NCBI GenBank assembly: GCA_965242615.1
Contig: CBDESR010000005.1
Coordinates: forward strand, 1,302,001-1,366,000
Reading direction: 5' to 3'
Source: CBDBCU01 sp965242615
GTDB lineage: Bacteria > Chloroflexota > Dehalococcoidia > Lucifugimonadales > UBA3495
DNA: 64,000 nucleotides
Shown here piece after piece: positions 8,353 through 17,117 of the stretch; position 1 is the first letter of the stretch; the number at the start of each line of letters is the position of its first letter. The notes beneath the pieces are model-generated. The model was not told the origin of the DNA, made no database searches, and worked only from the letters and a program-made list of their open reading frames with translations. Position numbers and translations under genes: made by a program.

Positions 8353-8700
8353 GTGGCAACTATCTTTGACACCCACCGGGCTGTCCGGAATCTGCAAGCG
8401 GCCGGGATCGACGAATCCCAAGCCGAGGCTATGGTCGAAATGGTGTGCGATGCTCTCGGAGAAGGCGTAGCCACCAAGTCGGACATCGACCGGTTGGAAC
8501 AAAGCACTAAAGCCGACACCGACCGGTTGGAACAGAGCACCAAAGCCGATACCGACCGGTTGGAACAGAAAGTTGACGCGCTGGAGAAAAACCTTATCCA
8601 GCGCATTGACACAGCGGAGATGAGGGCTACGCTGCGTTTCACCGTCATCTACCTCGCCGGCTTAGGGTTATTGTTCGCCGCCTTGCGTTTCCTCTCCTGA
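8353..8700 (+). CDS. small coiled-coil membrane-anchored protein
   Basis: The 115-residue protein has a helical N-terminus (FDTHRAVRNLQAAGI), a coiled coil containing an 11-residue repeat DRLEQSTKADT, and one C-terminal membrane helix (VIYLAGLGLLFAALRFL). This is the layout of the DUF1640/CCDC90-like family of bacterial coiled-coil proteins. The GTG start follows AAGGGGGAAAA. It is transcribed from its own promoter and is similar in design to the pair at 58855 and 59220. Function is unknown. Confidence 0.7.
   Translation: MATIFDTHRAVRNLQAAGIDESQAEAMVEMVCDALGEGVATKSDIDRLEQSTKADTDRLEQSTKADTDRLEQKVDALEKNLIQRIDTAEMRATLRFTVIYLAGLGLLFAALRFLS
8488..8571 (+). repeat. 33-bp in-frame tandem repeat, about 2.6 copies
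   Basis: A 33-base unit beginning GACCGGTTGGAACA is repeated with only silent or near-silent changes and encodes DRLEQSTKADT. Being a multiple of three, copy change would lengthen or shorten the coiled coil without breaking the frame. Confidence 0.8.
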
Positions 8701-8720
8701 AAGCAGAGGAGTGCCGGCTC

Positions 8721-10940
8721 CTATTCCCCCCGCCCCTTTTGCCGCCGCCAAATGCGCGCCAACCGCAGCTCGTCATAAGTAAATTGGCCGGCCAGGTATT
8801 CCCACGCCGGGTTAAGGAAATCGTCGCCGCAGGCGTCAAAGGCGGCGTTGATTTGGTCGAACCGTTCCGCAGCCGGCAGCAAGTGGGCTAAATCCAGAGT
8901 TTCCCCCTGCATCGTCAGCCGCTCCAGATGCCCCAAGATAGTCTGCTCCGCCAAGTTGCGCCGGCGGGCGATTTCGGATAGGGAAAGTTTTTGTTCCAGC
9001 AGAGCGCGGGTGGCGGCGTAGGTATTGCTTCGCCGGGGTTCCAAGGTCGGTTGCCGGCCTTCCCGTTCCCGGCCGCTGCGATTCGCCGCCGCCGCCAGCG
9101 GCCGCGCCGCCGTGCGGTCGGCAATGCCCCGGGCCGCCGCATACTGGCGGATGGCGGCCACAAAGCGCGGGCCGTACTGCTCCAACTTGGCCGCCCCTAC
9201 GCCGGGGATTTGGGCAAAGCTGTCCAGACTTTGCGGAAAGAGGGCCGCCATCTGGCGCAGGGATACATCGCCGAAAACCACATACGCCGGCACATCCTGC
9301 TCCTCCGCCAACTGACGGCGCAGGTTCCGCAGTTCCGCAAACAGAGCCGTATCATATTCCGCGGCGGCCGCCGCCTTGCCGGCCAATGGCGCAGTAGCGG
9401 CTTCCGTCTCCGGCCGGGGACGGGGCAGCGTCAGCTTTTGCCGTTCCTGGAGAAACCGCCGCCCCTTATCGGTTACGCCCAGAGTAGGAAACTCCCCTTC
9501 ATTGCGCGCCAGCAAACCCCGGGCCTGCAACTGTCCCATCAATTCCCGCAGTTCCGACCGTCCGAAATCCCGGACGACGCCGTACACGCTCAACTGGTTA
9601 TGCCCCAACTCCAGAACCCGCTTTTCCTGGCTGCCGGTCAGCACTTGGGCAATGTGCAATGCACCAAAACGCTGGCCGGTGCGGATGACGGCGGAGAGTA
9701 TCTTTTGGGCTATTTCGGTAGCGTCAAACTCCTCGGACGCGGCCAGGCAGACATCGCAGCCGCCGCAGTTGTCCGTCGTCCAGTGTTCCCCGAAATACTC
9801 CAAAATGTAGCGGCGGCGGCAAGCCGGCAACTCGGCAAACTGCACCATCTGCGCCAGTTTCAACCGGGCGTTGCGCTGCTCGGCGGTATCCTCCATCTGG
9901 TTGATGAAATAGTCCTGCTTGGCTTTGTCGGCGTAGTTGTAGAACAGGACGCACTGGCTGGGCAAGCCATCCCGCCCGGCCCGGCCGGTTTCCTGATAGT
10001 AGCCTTCCAGCGACTTGGGCAGGCTGTAGTGAACCACCAGGCGAATATCCGGCTTGTCAATGCCCATCCCGAAAGCAATCGTAGCAACGATAATCGGTAC
10101 CCGGTCGCGGATAAAATCCTCTTGATTTTGCCGGCGGGAATCAGCGTTTAGTCCGGCGTGGTAAGGGCGGGCCGACAAGCCCCGGGCGTTCAAGTCATCA
10201 GCCAGTTCCTCGGTGTCCCGCCGGGAAAAGCAGTAAATGATAGTTGACTGCTGTCGCTGTTCCTGCAACAGGGTGAGCAGCGCGCCCCAGGAGTTGCCTT
10301 TGGGCATTACGGCGTAGCTGAGATTGTCCCGGTTAAAGCTGGACAGGAAAACCCGCCCCGGCTGCAAATCCAGTTGGCTGCTGATGTCGGCCCGCACCCG
10401 TTCCGTAGCGGTGGCGGTGAGGGCAATGACCGGCGTTTGGGGAAAGTCCCGCCGCAAGGCCCGCAGATTGCGGTAATCCGGGCGAAACTCATGCCCCCAT
10501 TCGGAAATGCAGTGGGCTTCGTCAATGGCAATGAGGCTCAACTCCAGATGTTCCAGAAAGTTGCGGAAACCGGGCAAAGCCAAGCGTTCCGGGGCCACAT
10601 AGAGGATTTTGACTTCGCCCCGGGCCGTGGCGGCCTGCACCTGGTCAACTTCCGAAATGGGCAAAGAGCTGTTGATAAACCGGGCGGCGATGCCGTTGGC
10701 GTTCAGGGCATCCACCTGGTCTTTCATCAGGGCAATCAAGGGGGAAACCACCAGGGTAATGCCGGGGAAAAGCAGGGCCGGCAGCTGATAGCACAGGGAT
10801 TTGCCGCCGCCGGTCGGCATCAACACCAGGCTATCCCCGCCCGCCAGGGTATGGCCGATAATCTCCTCCTGCAAGGGCCGGAAAGCGGCATACCCGAAAT
10901 GGGATTTAAGCAGGTCGAGGGGGGCGGGGACGGCGTTCAT
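8721..10940 (-). CDS. recQ: ATP-dependent DNA helicase RecQ
   Basis: The 739-residue protein has the RecQ helicase core: Walker A in MPTGGGKSLCYQ, the DEAH box in AIDEAHCISEWGH, and the C-terminal helicase lobe with GMGIDKPD and QETGRAGRDG. The RQC zinc-binding Cys follow (CRRRYILEYFGEHW then CGGCDVC). An HRDC domain (FAQIPGVGAAKLEQYG) and an extra helix-turn-helix tail (LSEIARRRNLAEQTI) complete it. It unwinds DNA 3' to 5' during recombination repair. It is the third gene in a row on the minus strand after two N6-adenine methyltransferases, with 48 bases between it and the nearer one, so it could be co-transcribed with them. It is equally well explained as a housekeeping gene. Confidence 0.95.
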   Translation of the reverse strand: MNAVPAPLDLLKSHFGYAAFRPLQEEIIGHTLAGGDSLVLMPTGGGKSLCYQLPALLFPGITLVVSPLIALMKDQVDALNANGIAARFINSSLPISEVDQVQAATARGEVKILYVAPERLALPGFRNFLEHLELSLIAIDEAHCISEWGHEFRPDYRNLRALRRDFPQTPVIALTATATERVRADISSQLDLQPGRVFLSSFNRDNLSYAVMPKGNSWGALLTLLQEQRQQSTIIYCFSRRDTEELADDLNARGLSARPYHAGLNADSRRQNQEDFIRDRVPIIVATIAFGMGIDKPDIRLVVHYSLPKSLEGYYQETGRAGRDGLPSQCVLFYNYADKAKQDYFINQMEDTAEQRNARLKLAQMVQFAELPACRRRYILEYFGEHWTTDNCGGCDVCLAASEEFDATEIAQKILSAVIRTGQRFGALHIAQVLTGSQEKRVLELGHNQLSVYGVVRDFGRSELRELMGQLQARGLLARNEGEFPTLGVTDKGRRFLQERQKLTLPRPRPETEAATAPLAGKAAAAAEYDTALFAELRNLRRQLAEEQDVPAYVVFGDVSLRQMAALFPQSLDSFAQIPGVGAAKLEQYGPRFVAAIRQYAAARGIADRTAARPLAAAANRSGREREGRQPTLEPRRSNTYAATRALLEQKLSLSEIARRRNLAEQTILGHLERLTMQGETLDLAHLLPAAERFDQINAAFDACGDDFLNPAWEYLAGQFTYDELRLARIWRRQKGRGE

Positions 10941-10988
10941 ACGGGGCGGAACCTTTGGGAAAGGTTAGGTTTGGCGGGTAGTTTGGGA

Positions 10989-12689
10989 TTATATACCAAC
11001 TAAACGCCGGTTATCTTGCTTTTCCGGCAATTGCCCTATAGGTTCACAGCTCAGCTCGAACATTTCCCCCAACCGCCGGATTTCCGGGTCGTCCCAAGCC
11101 CATACCTTGCCGGCTTGCCCCTGGGCAATCAGATCCTTGACTTGGGCGATAATCCGGGCGCGGTTAGCGGCGCTGACCCACCAGGGATAAGGCATCCGCT
11201 CCAAGTCTTTGCTCTGGATATTCTGCGTGTGGTTGATAACCGTTTTCAGGATGCGGTTAGCCAGGGGCGACAAGAGCCAGCCCAAGGTGAAAAAAAGCTC
11301 CTCCCGGTCAATCCCTTCCCGCAGGAAAGCGCAGGGGGCGCCGCTGTCCAGCGCATAGCCCTCCGGGATGTAGCGGGCAATGAACCGGGATGCGACCAGA
11401 TGCCAGGTCAGCCCCTCTTTGCCAAAATAAGGCTGTCCGCCAACGCCGCGCAGGTACCAATTCCCGGTTTTCTTGTAGGTAAGCACCGCATCGCCGTCAT
11501 TTTCCCAAAATATGTAATGGGTGGGCGGCGAGAATATCAGACGACTGTTCCCGATATTGTAAGGACGATAGCGGGCATTGGGCAGGGGGATGACCAGGGG
11601 ATTTTCCCGGGGCAATACCCGGACCCGCCGCTCGGTAGCGCCGCGGGCTTCGGCGTCTTTCAGCATAGCGCGGCGTTTCGGCGACAGCTTGCCCAGCCGG
11701 GCCCGTTCCAGTTCGTAATCCAGCGTAACCGGGGCTTCATAGAACTCGAAGCGATAGGGTTCGACTATTCTCTGCTGTTCGTCAACGCGGCGGACAAAGA
11801 GCCGGTTTTTGCCGGTGGTCATACCACTGGACGCGACAAAATAATCGCCCAGCAGGGGGCCGGAGAAAAACCTTGCCAATTCCTCGGTAATTCCCCAAGA
11901 CAAGTGGGGCGTGGATTTGATGATTTGCTTGGCCAGGGGGCGGGCGTTGTGTACCACGACGCCCCGGTTGACGCCCTTTTGGAAGTTCAGGGTCAGCGTG
12001 GGGTAATCGGTTTCCGCCGAGAACTGCTGAATATCGGTCAAGGTTACTGCGCCCTGCTCCATAATCAGCTGCCGCAAGCCGGCCATGGTCGGTATCGTCA
12101 GCAGGGTATTGCTGCATACGAATAGCAACCGCCCGCCGGGACGGAGCAAATCCAGGGCGGCCACGATAAAAAAGGCGTAGGTTTCCTTCTTGATTTTCCG
12201 CCCCAGCCGCTTGCCCAGGATACGGTCCAGGGTGTCCTCAATAGCCGGGTCAAAAGTGCCGCCGAAAGGGGGATTGCCGATTATCAGGTCAAAACCTTCG
12301 GCTTGCAGGCCGGACTGGTCGGCGGGGGACATCCCGTTGACGATGCCCGACAGATACTCCCGGAAAAAATCGGCTTGGCGGACTTCTCCGCGCCAAGCGC
12401 ACGGGAACTGCCGGGATTTTCCGGCCAGGATACGGTCAGACCTTGCCGCCAGTTCCGGGTCAATTTCAATGCCCAGCAACTCGACGCCCCGGCCGCTTTG
12501 GGCTGTCTCCGACGCGGTAAGACGGTCGGCAATAGCGGAAAGAAAGGCTCCGTCGCCGCAGGAAGGCTCCAGAATCCGCCGGCAACCCTCCAAGGGAACG
12601 CCAGCCACTATATCCCGCGCCAACCACTGCGGGGTCATATACTGCCCGGTCTGCCGCTTCATCGCCCGGTGGCGTTTGCTTTGGCTCAT
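10989..12689 (-). CDS. N6-adenine DNA methyltransferase with target-recognition region
   Basis: The 566-residue protein has the gamma-class order. It opens with GQYMTPQWLARDIV, then SAM motif I (ILEPSCGDGAFL, residues 39-50) and catalytic NPPF at 139-142. A long C-terminal region from about residue 260 resembles the target-recognition part of TaqI-type and type IIG enzymes (ASSGMTTGKNRLF, then LERMPYPW near the end). No nuclease domain is seen in this protein. It sits 107 bases downstream of a second large methyltransferase with a nuclease-like N-terminus and 48 bases upstream of recQ, so the three may act together in restriction. Confidence 0.82.
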   Translation of the reverse strand: MSQSKRHRAMKRQTGQYMTPQWLARDIVAGVPLEGCRRILEPSCGDGAFLSAIADRLTASETAQSGRGVELLGIEIDPELAARSDRILAGKSRQFPCAWRGEVRQADFFREYLSGIVNGMSPADQSGLQAEGFDLIIGNPPFGGTFDPAIEDTLDRILGKRLGRKIKKETYAFFIVAALDLLRPGGRLLFVCSNTLLTIPTMAGLRQLIMEQGAVTLTDIQQFSAETDYPTLTLNFQKGVNRGVVVHNARPLAKQIIKSTPHLSWGITEELARFFSGPLLGDYFVASSGMTTGKNRLFVRRVDEQQRIVEPYRFEFYEAPVTLDYELERARLGKLSPKRRAMLKDAEARGATERRVRVLPRENPLVIPLPNARYRPYNIGNSRLIFSPPTHYIFWENDGDAVLTYKKTGNWYLRGVGGQPYFGKEGLTWHLVASRFIARYIPEGYALDSGAPCAFLREGIDREELFFTLGWLLSPLANRILKTVINHTQNIQSKDLERMPYPWWVSAANRARIIAQVKDLIAQGQAGKVWAWDDPEIRRLGEMFELSCEPIGQLPEKQDNRRLVGI

Positions 12690-12796
12690 GGCACGAATCG
12701 CATACTGGACTGGTTCACCGCAAAGTCGGCACGCAAAAACGCGGTGAGTTGTTGTCTTTGGTTATGGAGCCGCGGGGGCGGGGGGTGTAGGGGGGA

Positions 12797-14869
12797 TTAT
12801 TTTGCCAGACTGGAGGACTTGGAGCCGGCTACTGTCGGCTCCATACACCACTGATTCCGCAGGATTGCCAACTGCTCTACTGCAACTTTATCCAGCCGAA
12901 GCACCTCTACCAGCAGCCGGCGGTCCAGTTCCTGCCGTACCGGGTCATGATAGGCTTCATTAGCCGGCAGCATTCGCTCTTGACACAGTTCGTCGTAGAT
13001 TTGCACCGCGGCCTCCATTTGCTCCTGCGTCAACCGCCGCAAGTCCAGCGTAGGAATGTTTGGAATGGCCGTAGCGGAAATGCTACCCCGCCCACCGGTA
13101 ATCCGATTGCTCTCCAGCCAATAGCTGATTAGTCCCAGAGTGCCATTCAGCCAGGCACAAGTAGCTTTTTCCCGGGCAACCGTACTCATTCTCAGGTTGG
13201 GCCAAGCCCGCCCGCCGGCAGTTACCCGGCTAGTAAAAGCGGCGGCAATGGGATTGGAGTTAAAGCGAAAGTCCACATTGATATGGAGATGGCTGGCTTG
13301 CGCCCAAACGTTTCTGGCTTCCGACTCCGACGCATCGTCCTTTATGGTACCGGTGCTGTCCGGGGCTGTTTCCATACAGAACTGAACATCACTGTCCTTA
13401 TTCCACAGCATCGGCCATTCAGCTCCAGAGCTAGCCCCCGCTTTGACCTGGAAAGGCCCCCGCTCCTCGATGTCCCGGGCTATCGGCCCGACAATGCCGA
13501 TCGCTCCGGCCGGCGCAATGGGGATACGAACCGGCGCATAGTGTTGGGGCAGGCGCAGGATTCCCCGGGATAACTCCTCTACCGTCCGCACCAACCCCAA
13601 GTCAACTACACGGACAGACCCCCACCGGCCTAAAGGATGCACTCCCGTCAAGCGCACACTACCGACGATGTTATCGCCGACTTTGAGGTCAGAGTGGTTG
13701 TTCAATTCCCTCAAACCGGAGATGGCTTGCCGGATAGCTTTGGCGGTCTCTTGGGCTTCCAGCTTGTTGGCGGGGCGTTCTTTCAGGTTGACGAAATGCG
13801 CCTGCCGCCTCGGCGACTCCCCGCGCCCCAAACGACGGGCGATGAGAATAACTTCGCCGATTTCAGTATCGGCGGAAAAAGCCGCCTCCCGGTTTTCCGC
13901 TTGGGCAATGCTGATAACTACGATGTCATTGTAGCTTTCGCTGACCAAGCGGCGCAGCTTCTGCCAACTCCAGCTTTGCTCGCCGTCATAACTGCCGCCC
14001 TGCATCGACGACATCGGCAATATCAAGGCAATATGGCCATTAGGCTTGACCATATTATGGGCAATAGCCGTGAAATGAGACCCTAGCCCGGCGTTGCCAT
14101 CGCCAATCGTCTTTTTACTCAGTTTCTTGGTGCGGACGCTCATCGCCTTCTGCACTGCCGGCGTAGTCTGGAAAGCGGCGAAAGGCAGATTGACGGTGCT
14201 TTTCTCGTTATTCTTTCGTTTAGTGGGCGACGTAAAGGGCGGGTTCATAATTACCAAGTCTTGGCTCAAGGGAGACATATCCACTTCAATGGGCTTTTGT
14301 TCCCCGGCTGCCCCCATTGCCATTTGCTGAGACAACGGCAAGATTGCCTGCTTACGGGCGTTTTTCAAGTCCAGCAGTTCCAAGGAACCGATGGACACTA
14401 CCGGCTTGCCCTTTTTGTCCTTTGACCCGGTATCGCCATAGTCGTACAATACGCTGCGGGTCTTTTCGTAATGCTCCCGGGGAGCAACCGAGGAAAGCAA
14501 GGACGCGGTCAGATGGACACCGGCCGGCATAATATCGCAGGCGGTCAAGCAGTTCTCCATCATATAGGAATGAACGGAATCGGGGTTGCCACCGTGGTTG
14601 CGATGCAGTTCCCGCGCCCGTTGGTAGGCGGCCAGAGGCAACCCGCCGGTGCCGCAGGCATAGTCGGCGATGTGGTAATTTTTCAAGGTTTCCGGATTGG
14701 CCCAATCCAGGCTTTCCGGTACCGCCAGATACGCCGCTAAAGTGGTCGACTCCGGCCGGGTGTAGTAAGTAGCCAGGGTTCTCCGGTCGGAAATGAGTTT
14801 CTGAAATACGGTGCCGGCCACGTCGTTGGTACGAATGGCTATCTGTATCTGGTTGGCCGTTCGGTTCAT
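12797..14869 (-). CDS. N6-adenine DNA methyltransferase, C-terminal part of a split gene
   Basis: This frame encodes about 690 residues with FQKLISDRRTLATYYTRP, SAM motif I in IADYACGTGGLPLAAY, catalytic NPPF (IMNPPFTS), and a C-terminal recognition region ending in conserved LTQEQMEAAVQIY. The frame is open further back to an ATG at 14977, but those extra residues are antisense-like. The true protein continues from the frame of the upstream gene: its ...VTPFQAEP should join PILERMNRT here. A third copy of the pentamer TCGGC at 14881-14895 puts the two out of phase. ATG 14869 is the first internal start. As written, the protein would lack the N-terminal nuclease-like domain. Confidence 0.75.
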   Translation of the reverse strand: MNRTANQIQIAIRTNDVAGTVFQKLISDRRTLATYYTRPESTTLAAYLAVPESLDWANPETLKNYHIADYACGTGGLPLAAYQRARELHRNHGGNPDSVHSYMMENCLTACDIMPAGVHLTASLLSSVAPREHYEKTRSVLYDYGDTGSKDKKGKPVVSIGSLELLDLKNARKQAILPLSQQMAMGAAGEQKPIEVDMSPLSQDLVIMNPPFTSPTKRKNNEKSTVNLPFAAFQTTPAVQKAMSVRTKKLSKKTIGDGNAGLGSHFTAIAHNMVKPNGHIALILPMSSMQGGSYDGEQSWSWQKLRRLVSESYNDIVVISIAQAENREAAFSADTEIGEVILIARRLGRGESPRRQAHFVNLKERPANKLEAQETAKAIRQAISGLRELNNHSDLKVGDNIVGSVRLTGVHPLGRWGSVRVVDLGLVRTVEELSRGILRLPQHYAPVRIPIAPAGAIGIVGPIARDIEERGPFQVKAGASSGAEWPMLWNKDSDVQFCMETAPDSTGTIKDDASESEARNVWAQASHLHINVDFRFNSNPIAAAFTSRVTAGGRAWPNLRMSTVAREKATCAWLNGTLGLISYWLESNRITGGRGSISATAIPNIPTLDLRRLTQEQMEAAVQIYDELCQERMLPANEAYHDPVRQELDRRLLVEVLRLDKVAVEQLAILRNQWCMEPTVAGSKSSSLAK

Positions 14870-15771
14870 CCGCTCCAGGATCGGCTCGGCTCGGCCTGAA
14901 AAGGCGTAACCTCTAACAGCAGTTCTTTTGCGATATGAAAGATGGGCCAATAGTTGATGGACAGGATATACTCCCACTGCTCAATCACGGCGTCTTGGGT
15001 CAGCCCAGATTCGGCCCTGACCTGAGCCAGGTTTTTAATGCCCCGGTAGCCGGCCAAGTTCTGCTGGCAAGCTAGAGCGTTAATCATAATGACCGCCGCC
15101 ATTTTAGCCGTCTGCTCCCGCTGGGTTTTCTTATCCCAAGCTTCCTGCGCCTTATCTTTCTCGTCGATAGGCGGGTAGGGCTGGCGGAGTTTGGCGGCGA
15201 TTGCGATACATACCTCCGCAGGACAAGCCATCAGCATAGCTGCGGCGTCCTCAGTTCCTTGGCGCAGAGAAGTAACTGCCCTTTCGATTACATTAGGGGC
15301 TTCCGCCGCCGGCTTGATGAAATCTATCAGATGGCGGATGTCGCCGGAAATGAAACCCTGTTGCGGAAACCGGGTGTAATTGTTCGCAGTGCCTTGATAG
15401 GCGGCATAATCCAGATGCTCGCCATCTTTCAGCATTTGCTCGGCGATTGACCCGGTAGCGCACTGGTGGAGAGATTCAGGTGAACGGATAGCAATAACCG
15501 TGCTAACCGTGCCGAATCCTTCGGCAACCGGCGGGTTGAGTTCCCGCCCCAATCGCGTAAGACAGTCGTCAACGACGGTACGGGCCGGACGGTATTCGTT
15601 CTCCAGCACTATCGGTGGACTGTCCGCCCGGGTAATGAGTACGTCCGGCTTGTCTTGGGGGCCGCGCAATGCCCCCCTAAGCTCCTCCCGCACTCTCCAG
15701 CCCAAGCTGCCCGTCAGTTCACCTATGACACTGGCAATGCGCCCGTTCAGCTGCGGCTCTTCCAAGGCCAT
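14866..15771 (-). CDS. nuclease-like N-terminal part of the split methyltransferase
   Basis: The product is about 301 residues. It begins MALEEPQLNGRIASVIGEL and contains a PD-(D/E)XK-like core, KPDVLITR then PIVLENEYRP. It ends in helices that normally lead into the methyltransferase domain. The Lys of the nuclease motif is replaced by Glu (ENE), so activity is uncertain. ATG 15771 is chosen because GAGG lies 7-8 bases upstream, while an earlier ATG at 15798 overlaps the -10 box. The last residues (SRSWSG) come from the frameshift caused by the TCGGC repeat, and the frame stops at 14866. With the downstream frame it would make a nuclease-methyltransferase of about 990 residues. Confidence 0.72.
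   Translation of the reverse strand: MALEEPQLNGRIASVIGELTGSLGWRVREELRGALRGPQDKPDVLITRADSPPIVLENEYRPARTVVDDCLTRLGRELNPPVAEGFGTVSTVIAIRSPESLHQCATGSIAEQMLKDGEHLDYAAYQGTANNYTRFPQQGFISGDIRHLIDFIKPAAEAPNVIERAVTSLRQGTEDAAAMLMACPAEVCIAIAAKLRQPYPPIDEKDKAQEAWDKKTQREQTAKMAAVIMINALACQQNLAGYRGIKNLAQVRAESGLTQDAVIEQWEYILSINYWPIFHIAKELLLEVTPFQAEPSRSWSG
14881..14895 (-). repeat. pentanucleotide repeat (TCGGC)3 at a frameshift
   Basis: Three tandem TCGGC units lie exactly where the methyltransferase gene changes frame. With two units the coding strand reads Q-A-E-P-I-L-E-R-M in one frame; with three it stops four residues after the repeat. Loss of one unit, or gain of two, would restore the gene. Confidence 0.85.
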
Positions 15772-15796
15772 AAAGAATCCTCGCAATTTTAGGGGC

Positions 15797-15824
15797 ATTA
15801 TATACCACTTTGCCCGGCCCGCAA
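15797..15824 (-). promoter_or_regulatory. promoter of the methyltransferase-recQ gene row
   Basis: On the minus strand TTGCGG (15824-15819) and TATAAT (15802-15797) are 16 bases apart. The start codon at 15771 lies about 20 bases downstream of the expected transcription start. Confidence 0.6.
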
Positions 15825-15850
15825 CCGCCGGGCGTCACTAACTGCCCGAT

Positions 15851-17098
15851 TCACCCTCCCCCAATCAACACCACTTCCCGCTGCACCGGGCTGGTCGCAT
15901 CAGGGCCGCTGGCTGACATATAGGCGTCAATTTCCGAGCGGACGCCAAAGTCCGGCAGGTAGATGCCCGGTTCAATGGAAAAGCCGACGCCGGGGATGAT
16001 GCGGCGGGTGTCATAAGTCTCAAAGCCGTCCAGGTTCACCGCCTCGCCGTGCACTTCGCAGCTGATGCTGTGGCCCAAGCGATGGGTAAAGTAGTCGCCA
16101 TAGCCGCGTTCCCCAATGTAGTTGCGGGCCGCCGCATCCGCCTGCCAGCCCGGCACCGCAACGCCGGCTTGATAGCAGTCTTTCAGGTACTGCAGGGCGG
16201 CGTCCCGCGCCCCGGTAACGATGTCAAAAATTTCCTGCTGCCGCTGCGGGACGCTAGCGCCCACATACGCCGTCCAGGTAATATCGGCATAGACGCTGTC
16301 GCCGCCGCTCTCCTTGGCCCACAGGTCAATCAATACCCAATCGCCGGGTTGAAAGACACTGCTGCCCGCCGGCTCCGGTTCATAGTGGGGATCGGAGCAG
16401 TGGGCGTTGACCGACACTATCGGCCCGTCCGCCGTTTCCAAACTTTCCTCCCGAAAGCGGCGGCGGATGAACTCGGCGATTTCGTATTCGGTAGGGCTAT
16501 CGGGCAGCCGGGCCCCGATGCGGCGGAAAGCCTCATTGACAATCTGCCCCAACTTGGCGGCGGCCCGTTGGTGGCTGGCCAACTGCTGCGGCGTCCAACG
16601 CTGGGTAGCATACTGCATCAAATCCGCCGAGGAGACCACCGCCGGCCCCAAGCTGCGTACCAGTTCCACGGTGCCGGCGTCCACCCGGGAAACCCGGGGC
16701 ATCGCGTTCTGCGGCGAGTATTCCATTGCCACCTGCGGCGCGGCGGCCAGTAGCGGCGTCAGTTGATCGAGCAGGCTTTGGCGGCTGCTATAGACCAGCA
16801 ACTCGAAACCGGGCGCGGCGTCTCCGTCCCCAATGGCAGCATCCCCGGCAATGGCGGCCGATTGAGCTACGGCGGCAAACTTGCCGGCGTCCACATAATG
16901 AGTCAGCAGCCGGGACGGGCCGGCTTGCGGGATGTAGAGAAAGCAGGGGCGGGTTACATGGCCGGAGGCGGTAATCACCTGCCCAAAGATGGGATTGGAC
17001 TGGCGGTAGTCGTAAATCAACCAGCCGGGCAGCCCTTCCTGAGCCATAAACTCCCGGGCCGACCGGACAATGGATTGAAAGCTGTGGGCTTGGGGCAT
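15851..17098 (-). CDS. M24-family metallopeptidase (Xaa-Pro aminopeptidase-like)
   Basis: The 415-residue protein has a creatinase-type N-terminal domain and a pita-bread C-terminal domain. All five metal ligands of the M24 family can be seen: Asp in LIDLWA, Asp in YADITW, His in THRLGHSIS, Glu in SIEPGIYLP and Glu in RSEID. It should cleave N-terminal residues next to proline or a similar bond, using two metal ions, in the cytoplasm. GGGAGAAACTT precedes the ATG. It starts 19 bases after a CoA-transferase subunit gene and is probably transcribed with it. Confidence 0.9.
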   Translation of the reverse strand: MPQAHSFQSIVRSAREFMAQEGLPGWLIYDYRQSNPIFGQVITASGHVTRPCFLYIPQAGPSRLLTHYVDAGKFAAVAQSAAIAGDAAIGDGDAAPGFELLVYSSRQSLLDQLTPLLAAAPQVAMEYSPQNAMPRVSRVDAGTVELVRSLGPAVVSSADLMQYATQRWTPQQLASHQRAAAKLGQIVNEAFRRIGARLPDSPTEYEIAEFIRRRFREESLETADGPIVSVNAHCSDPHYEPEPAGSSVFQPGDWVLIDLWAKESGGDSVYADITWTAYVGASVPQRQQEIFDIVTGARDAALQYLKDCYQAGVAVPGWQADAAARNYIGERGYGDYFTHRLGHSISCEVHGEAVNLDGFETYDTRRIIPGVGFSIEPGIYLPDFGVRSEIDAYMSASGPDATSPVQREVVLIGGG

Positions 17099-17117
17099 AA
17101 GTTTCTCCCGTCCCGCC

